The position numbers and the translations under genes are program-made. Source: Euglena gracilis (taxonomy: Eukaryota > Euglenida > Euglenophyceae > Euglenales). Taken from it: a stretch of 64,000 bases of DNA. Below, in pieces: positions 57,570 through 64,000 of the stretch. Position 1 is the stretch's first letter. Each line of letters begins with the position of its first letter. The DNA lies in contig CP154956.1 in assembly GCA_039621445.1 (NCBI GenBank), positions 29,580,667-29,644,666 on the forward strand. Direction: 5' to 3'. The notes below the pieces were generated by a model. The model worked only from the letters and a program-made list of their open reading frames with translations, was not told the origin of the DNA and did no database searches.

Positions 57570-58246
57570 ACACTATACCATAGCCATAAATCCAAACCAA
57601 ATCAAACCGAACCAAACCATAATTGGATCGTGAGAACCATCGCGATAAATTCGACGCCTGTGTCTCCTCACAGCTTTGTGACCACCACCGGGCTGACCAG
57701 AACCTTGACTGCGTTGTATCGCCAGATGTGCTCCCCGGAGTGGTTCTGGCATTTTGAAGAGAACATTGAGTGCTTGGAACAGCGTCAAAAGGAGTTCACG
57801 GGCGGGCACAGCGAAGCAGTACAGGGTGCAGGGTGGCAGTGCAGTCTGCTGCAGGGTGGCGCACACAGAGCATCCAGGTACCTCCTCCACCACTGCCAAC
57901 CCATTGCCTGGCATGCGGGTCTAGCAAGGAAGAGAACAATTTCTTTTCGAAAATTCTCAGGAGTAATGACTTTTTTGAACCAGCTTGGGTCATGACTTTT
58001 GAACTGAGTGTATTAATACATACATATTATTATATTATATTTTTTCACGCGAGAGCCAAAATTGATCCGACGAATATGTTTTTGGAAAGATCAGGCAAAA
58101 TGCTTAATTAAACTGGCTATTCTAAAAAAACGGCACATGGGAAAATTTGGGCACGCCTGTGAGAAGCAACAAATTGGCAATAAATGTGATAAAAAACCTA
58201 TTTTCTAATAATAGCCCACGAAACATTTGGGCAATTTTCGGGCCAC
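57570..58246. other. No supported gene
   Basis: 57690-57850 is open on the minus strand (PARELLLTLFQALNVLFKMP) but shows no GC3 bias or clear splice borders. Confidence 0.35.
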
Positions 58247-58379
58247 CTTTGCCCCCCTTTTGAGAGATGGCGGGCCGGAGAGCCAGTGCGTCGGCCCACC
58301 GGGGCCCCGCCAAAAACGCGAGGCGGTCCTCCAGGGGCCGCGGGACGAGGGGGAGGGCGCGGAATCGGGGCCGGAGCAG
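58247..58379 (-). CDS. Orphan exon, perhaps 5' part of the Tubby gene
   Basis: 133 nt between AGCCATCAG and CAAAG|GTGGCC. Encodes LLRPRFRALPLVPRPLEDRL then AFLAGPRWADALALRPAIS with strong GC3. It lies upstream of the Tubby exons on the same strand, but nothing shows it belongs there. Confidence 0.5.
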
Positions 58380-58618
58380 CTGATGGCTGGTGAATGGGGG
58401 CGGGGGGCCGCGTGCGTTGTCAGTGGGCATGGCATGGGATCCGCAGCGTCCACCCCCACAGTCCTGGAAGTCAAGTGCCGAAAAGGGTTTCAGGGGAGGC
58501 AAGGAAAGCCAAACAATGCTTCGGGTGGCGGTGTTTGGGGATGCAGCAGGGACCCCCAATGTCCCTTACCCTGATCATTCACTTCCGCGCTTCTACTAGG
58601 GGTAAAAAAAAACATACG

Positions 58619-58815
58619 TATACATATGCATATACACACACACATATATATATATATATGCATATACATATACATACACACATACATAGACACATATGCG
58701 TATGCATATACATATACATCTGCATAGGCGTATGCGTACGTAAAATACAAAAACAAAGGGGGGAAAGAAGCAATATTTTCCCCCAAAATAGAGCAACAAA
58801 ACCACCACCACCACC

Positions 58816-58846
<31 letters not shown>

Positions 58847-58872
58847 CCACCACCACCACCACCACCATCACC
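58619..58872. repeat. Mixed (ATAC/ATATAC)n and (ACC)n arrays
   Basis: 58619-58735 TACATA-type units; 58800-58872 an ACC trinucleotide array. Confidence 0.95.
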
Positions 58873-59880
58873 ACCAAAAGAATAAATGCAAGAAAGGGAT
58901 CCCCACCCCTGTTTTTGCTCCTTTTTCCTGGAGGCAGGAGCGAAAAAGCAGTTGGCAACCTCGTTCGAGGGGGGCACCCTAAGCAACTGCAAGGGGACTT
59001 CACACCCATCCGCACGTCCAACTGACTGGGTTGGGGAGGCCCCCCAGGCGAGACATGCCGAGGCTCGGAATGCTGTGGGCTAGGCAGCTCATCGCCAGGG
59101 AGGCAGGAGCAGCCCTGGCGCAGCCTACCTGTCCCAAATACGACCCTCCCCCTGGCCGTTGCTGAAAGACCCCGGGCCACCTGGCTGGCATTTCTTCGAT
59201 CCCCCCGGGCGGGTGACCCGATGGGGAAACATCCTCCAGCCCTTCCTCCGGCCCTTTGCGCCGACGTGCAAATGGGGTTTTTTAACATGTCCCCCCAAAA
59301 CGGGCATTTCTGGCAGGGTTTGGGGGTCAAAATCATCCACCAGCCGTTGGCACACCCTGCCCAGGGGAGTCCACGAGAAATCGCACTGGCCGATTTTGGA
59401 CAAACTGAGGTCCAGCCCCCCCCCCCCCGCCCTAAACAGTGACCTACCTCTCCCACAACCTCCCTGTATTATTTGAACACCACAACTGCAAGACTGATGG
59501 AGGTGCATACATTGGTACAAACTGTCAAAATCAACCAGATTCCCCAAATGACAACACTTCATTTTCGTTGATATGTGTTGTTTATGAACTTTGTACGTGT
59601 GTTTGTAAATGTTGAATTCTCTTCCGAAGAATGCATAAAATGCCTCTTTTAAAAGTTTAGGGCTATTTCTTGCAAAGGAATTTCATACACCCCCCACCAG
59701 GCTTCGATGTGAAGACAGGTGAAGACAGGTCGGACCCCCCCCTCCAGTCCAGGCAGGACCGCAGGAAAGAGTGGCGCGGTCCGGGTGACCGATATCCAGC
59801 TCCGGCCGAAAACCCTGGGGGGGCAATCCCTCAATTTAAAGCAAAAAGTTGGGTGCTGGGGTGTTACTACCTTCCTGCGT
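58873..59880. other. No supported gene
   Basis: C/G tracts at 59417-59430 and a short stretch at 59697-59740 with AAGACAGGT twice. Open frames lack codon bias. Confidence 0.4.
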
Positions 59881-59883
59881 GCA

Positions 59884-61340
59884 TTAGGTCAGCCCCCCTT
59901 GACCAGCTTCCGCCGGAGCATTATCGGATAGCCACAACCCAGGATCGTGGGTTGCTCCCATTTCGGCGGGGATGGGTACCCCCGGCCCACACCGCGGGGA
60001 AAGGGCTTTGGGGTCTCCAGGTCCTGTGGAGTCCATTACGGGCCCCGCCTACCCCGTCCCGAAGGGTCGTTTGTGGGCAATTTTCGGCATGCTGGGGGCA
60101 TCCTGCCGGGCTGGGGCCACCCTGCCTCCCCATACCGCCCTGGCCGGTGCTTTCGCTCCATTCTGAGACGCACTCATCCGTACCGTGGGAGCAGGAGACA
60201 AAGAAGCCGCCCGCCCGCAATGCGCTCTCGTCCTCTGAGAGGTTGCGGTCCCTGTCGAGATCACAAGTTGGCAGCACACACATTGCACATTGTGTGTGAT
60301 CCCCCCGCAAACATTCATTCCGTGTCCTGAAAGACAGGTCATTAAATTAAATTATGAAAAGAGAAAAAAAGAGCAAATGCCACCCTCTGATAAATAAAAA
60401 ACATCCTAGGAAACAAACAAAGGAAAGGTGACATCTATTTTTTGGTACTTCTTGACAATAAAAGAGCTTTTTTGTCGAAAAAAAAGGGATCTTCAACTTT
60501 TATTTTTGAAAATTTCTTCAGGTTTTTTGAGTATTAGGCAAAAAATGGCTCAAGCAAGAGCTTTTCATCCCAGAATCCCAAACAAATAACCCCCCATTTT
60601 TTTGAAAATTTTGTTTCCACAACAAAGATTTTGGACTGTGTGGGTGTATTAGCCAGGCAGGCAGATTTGCATACACACACTGCCTGTTTGTGCTTTTGTC
60701 TGCCTATATGCCATATCATAGATGGATCGTGAAAAGATGCAACAATGCGTGCCTTTTGTATACCTAGATAGTCATGCACATGCGCACACCTTTGTGTATA
60801 ACATTATATCATATGAAAGCATGCATGCACGCATGCATCAGACAGAGAGTCAGACAGACAGACAGACATTCATACATGCATACATGCATGCATGCATGCA
60901 TGCATGCATGCATACATACATACATACATACATACATACATACATACATACATACATACATACATACATACGTACATACGTACATACGTACATACGTACA
61001 TACGTACATACGTACATACGTACATACGTACATACGTACATACGTACATACGTACATACGTACATACGTACATACGTACATACGTACATACGTACATACG
61101 TACGTACGTACATACGTACGTACGTACATACGTACGTACGTACATACGTACGTACGTACATACGTACATACGTACATACGTACATACGTACATACGTACA
61201 TACGTACATACGTACATACCTTCAGACAGATAGACAGACAGACAGACATTCATACATGCATACATGCATGCATGCATGTATGCATGCATACATACATACA
61301 TACATACATACATACATACATACATACATACATACATACA

Positions 61341-61371
<31 letters not shown>

Positions 61372-62507
61372 GTACGTACATACGTAAATACGTACATACG
61401 TACATACGTACATACGTACATACGTACATACGTACGTACGTACATACGTACGTACGTACATACGTACGTACGTACATACGTACGTACGTACATACGTACG
61501 TACGTACATACGTACGTACGTACATACGTACGTACGTACATACGTACGTACGTACATACGTACGTACGTACATACGTACGTACGTACATACGTACGTACG
61601 TACATACGTACGTACGTACATACGTACGTACGTACATACGTACGTACGTACATACGTACGTACGTACATACGTACGTACGTACATACGTACGTACGTACA
61701 TACGTACGTACGTACATACGTACGTACGTACATACGTACATACGTACATACGTACATACGTACATACGTACATACGTACATACGTACATACCTTCAGACA
61801 GATAGACAGACAGACAGACATTCATACATGCATACATGCATGCATGCATGTATGCATGCATGCATACATACATACATACATACATACATACATACATACA
61901 TACATACATACATACATACATACATACATACATACGTACATACGTACATACGTACATACGTACATACGTACATACGTACATACGTACATACGTACATACG
62001 TACATACGTACATACGTACATACGTACATACGTACATACGTACATACGTACATACGTACATACGTACATACGTACATACGTACATACGTACATACCTTCA
62101 GACACATAGACAGACAGACAGACAGACATTCATACATGCATACATGCATGCATGCATGCATACATACATACATACATACATACATACATACATACATACA
62201 TACATACATACATACATACATACATACGTACGTACATACATACGTAAATACGTACATACGTACATACGTACATACGTACATACGTACATACGTACATACG
62301 TACATACGTACATACGTACATACGTACATACGTACATACGTACATACGTACATACGTACATACGTACATACGTACATACATACATACATACATACATACA
62401 TACATACATACATACATACATACATACATACATACATACATACATACATACATACATACATACATACGTACGTACATACATACATATGTATGTATGTATG
62501 TATGTAC

Positions 62508-62538
<31 letters not shown>

Positions 62539-62733
62539 TGTATGTATGTATGTATGTATGTATGTATGTATGTATGTATGTATGTATGTATGTATGTATG
62601 TATGTATGTATGTATGTATGTATGTATGTATGTATGTATGTATGTGTGTATGTGTGTATGTGTGCATGTATGCATATATATGTATATATATGTATGTATG
62701 TATATATATATGTATATATATATATGTATATAT

Positions 62734-62766
<33 letters not shown>

Positions 62767-63963
62767 GTATTGCATGCATGTACATCTACCCCCCCCCCCT
62801 TGTTGAATTGTCTGACAAATCAGCAGGGACAAGCGTGCTGACAACTTCCCAGGGAGGCAAAGAGAGTAAGGGCCCTGAAGAAAGCAACTTTCCCGGGTGC
62901 ATGACAATCTCACAAACAACTTCCCAGGGTAAACAAAAACCATCCACATGAGCCAATTGCAATATACCCCCCAGAGGGCCAAATTTTTGCGGGGGGGAAT
63001 GGTTTGATCTGGTTCCCTTTTTTTTTTTTGGAAAAAACGCCTATTTTTAGGAATCAGGTTAGGGTTATAGACGGATTTCTGTAAGGGTCACGGAAATTGA
63101 AAAAGGAAATTCGGCCCCGTTCTGGAACTTCTGGAAGTTGGGTGACACTTAGGCAAAAAGTGCTTGTAAAAATCTTCCGAAATTGGACTGAACTTCCAGC
63201 TGAACTTTGTCCCTGAATTGGGCCAACCGTTGGCGCGTCGATCCAAAAAAAATCAAACCCCATTCCCAGAAAATTGACCACACCCTTCCTGAATCTGATA
63301 AAAATTGTCCAATGTTCCCTCACACACCTTAAAGCGGTCCGCGGGGTGCCCGGCTCCTTTGGTGCAGCTAGCGCATGGCGAACGTGGAAAGCCACCAGCG
63401 CCCCCCCACGAACCCCACGAGCAAACATGCGATTTGAAGGGGGGAGACTCTCGGTGGCATCCCAGCGCCCCTCATGTCACATCATTTGATGCAGGGTACC
63501 TACGCCTCTCAACGCTCAACGGAGGGCGCCAACCGTCCTTCAATCATTCGACAGGGCTCACAAACTTACCACAGAGCAGCGAACAATGCCACGGGGAAAT
63601 GCAAAATGAGAAGACAAAAAAAGCGAGGAAGCCATTTTTATATGGCTTCAACATATGTGAAGTGGAGATGGCGGGCTACAAGCAGCTCATACCCCAAACG
63701 AGTTATGGGGGTGCTTGTGCGCGTGTTTCCTCTCGAACAAATTGAGGAGAGCAACGAAACGGCATGCACCCGGGAGCTGGGGTGGCCGGGAAGCGATTCG
63801 GCGATGGGCGGCGCGGGCGGACGCGCCGCAACGGTCGGCGGGGGTGGGGGCGGAGGGGGCGGCGGTGGAGCAACGGGCGGCGTGGGCCGGGAGCCCGCGC
63901 CGAAACTCACAAAGCATGTGGGACGTCTTCCTTCGGCGGGCAGGGGCCCTCGTCGTACCACAT
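59884..63963 (-). CDS. Gene span: unidentified multi-exon gene M
   Basis: Starts with an ATG exon (63911-63963) joined in phase to a 40-nt exon (63328-63367): MWYDEGPCPPKEDVPHAF then CTKGAGHPADRFK. Further minus-strand exons occur at 60184-60251 (RDRNLSEDESALRAGGFFVS) and near 59.9-60.1 kb. Linking the two halves across the 2-kb repeat array is inference. The Cys/His-containing start is protein-like, but I recognise no family. Confidence 0.45.
59889..59996 (-). CDS. Possible terminal exon of gene M
   Basis: Two overlapping frames are open: YPSPPKWEQPTILGCGYPIM then LRRKLVKGG to TGA (59889), or VPIPAEMGATHDPGLWLSDN then APAEAGQGGLT to TAA (59884). The first has slightly better GC3; the second has a clearer acceptor (CCAAAG). 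Confidence 0.35.
   Translation of the reverse strand, partial: RGVGRGYPSPPKWEQPTILGCGYPIMLRRKLVKGG
60184..60251 (-). CDS. Exon of gene M, possibly EF-hand
   Basis: 68 nt between ATCTCGACAG and CACG|GTACGG. Encodes RDRNLSEDESALRAGGFFVS then CSH. If coding extends a few codons upstream the sequence reads DLDRDRNLSEDE, a textbook EF-hand calcium loop, but those bases would then also be the intron end. The helix and loop fit is suggestive only. Confidence 0.45.
60260..60835. other. No supported gene, AT-richer
   Basis: A/T-rich intronic-looking sequence leading into the tetranucleotide array. Confidence 0.4.
60836..62790. repeat. 2-kb tetranucleotide array with higher-order structure
   Basis: TACA, TGCA and TACG units. 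A cassette of AGACAGACAGACAGACATTC followed by ATACATGCATACATGCATG recurs at about 60.85, 61.23, 61.80 and 62.11 kb. From 62.48 kb the polarity flips from TACA to TGTA, ending in a TATATA tract (62680-62770). Confidence 0.98.
62800..63327. other. No supported gene
   Basis: Includes two copies of ACTTCCCAGGG about 80 bp apart (62842 and 62920). No exon seen. Confidence 0.4.
63328..63367 (-). CDS. Gene M exon 2 (40 nt)
   Basis: Between GCGCTAG and AAG|GTGTGT. Encodes CTKGAGHPADRFK in the phase left by exon 1 (TT+C gives Phe). Confidence 0.55.
63364..63910. other. Intron of gene M
   Basis: Contains a Pro-rich open frame (VAPPPPPPPPPPPTVAARPP) right after the donor. It may be coding in an unspliced form, but the consensus GTGAGT argues for intron. 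Confidence 0.4.
63911..63963 (-). CDS. Gene M exon 1 with candidate start
   Basis: ATG at 63961-63963, just after a long G run, then WYDEGPCPPKEDVPHA and a consensus donor TTT|GTGAGT. The exon could extend 5' of the ATG, but the homopolymer makes that unlikely. Confidence 0.55.
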
Positions 63964-64000
63964 GCCCCCCCCCCCCCCCAGGCAATGCCGACCTCCCACC

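Noticed and set aside
61250-62785. Long open frames in both strands of the tetranucleotide array
   Set aside because: TACA/TACG units read as MYVC or THIY repeats in several frames; this is a repeat artefact.
63964-63985. Plus-strand acceptor (C-run plus CAG) at the right edge
   Set aside because: C-runs are common by chance here, and the minus-strand exon with a consensus donor explains the flanking coding signal better.

Overview
The window is nuclear DNA of an intron-rich eukaryote, probably a unicellular one. Evidence: genes are split into short exons of 13 to 90 codons whose third codon positions are almost all G or C, and the introns between them run from about 100 bp to several kb and are full of C or G homopolymers, CA microsatellites and satellites. 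The two genes I can name, a MAP2K-like protein kinase and a Tubby-family protein, are eukaryotic. There is no operon, Shine-Dalgarno or prokaryotic gene layout. I cannot name the lineage; the strong GC3 bias would fit several algal or protist groups. Every gene I can support lies on the minus strand, so each is read from high to low coordinates. Exons were built by hand from open frame, GC3 bias, AG acceptors, GT or GC donors and intron phase.

Layout. 1.5-3.9 kb: an unidentified multi-exon gene. 3.9-11 kb: non-coding, with dispersed repeats and a hAT-like MITE. 11.07-28.14 kb: one long gene for a MAP2K-like kinase. The G-loop, VAIK-type lysine, beta4 and hinge exons lie at 28.0-25.3 kb. They are followed by a long Pro/Ser/Thr-rich segment encoded at 25-19.7 kb. 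The HRD, DFG, APE and C-lobe exons lie at 19.4-17.6 kb, then basic or low-complexity tail exons. 28.5-35.2 kb: a satellite block made of a C-rich TAA array, a ~162-bp tandem repeat, a 19/38-bp minisatellite, a ~200-bp repeat, pure G+C DNA, a G44 run and a conserved 47-bp hairpin. 35.5-36.8 kb: an 18-bp minisatellite between short inverted repeats. 39.0-39.8 kb: four phase-compatible exons of a possible BPI/LBP-like lipid-binding protein. 40.1-42.9 kb: a cluster of short dispersed palindromes. 45-48.1 kb: orphan exons. 50.36-57.07 kb: a Tubby C-terminal-domain gene. 57-59 kb: microsatellites and one orphan exon. 59.9-63.96 kb: an unidentified gene with an apparent ATG exon, interrupted by a 2-kb tetranucleotide array.

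Mobile elements. At least four short elements have CAGG-starting terminal inverted repeats. Three of these (2.8, 8.9 and 54.2 kb) and the one at 25.0 kb have perfect 8-bp target-site duplications, as expected for hAT-type non-autonomous transposons; a further copy at 55.8 kb has a decayed duplication. The 25.0-kb copy sits inside a kinase exon. Deleting the element and one duplication restores an uninterrupted reading frame, while splicing at the inverted-repeat CAG|GC and the neighbouring CACAG also stays in frame, so this element looks like a recently born intron. That is the most interesting observation in the window.
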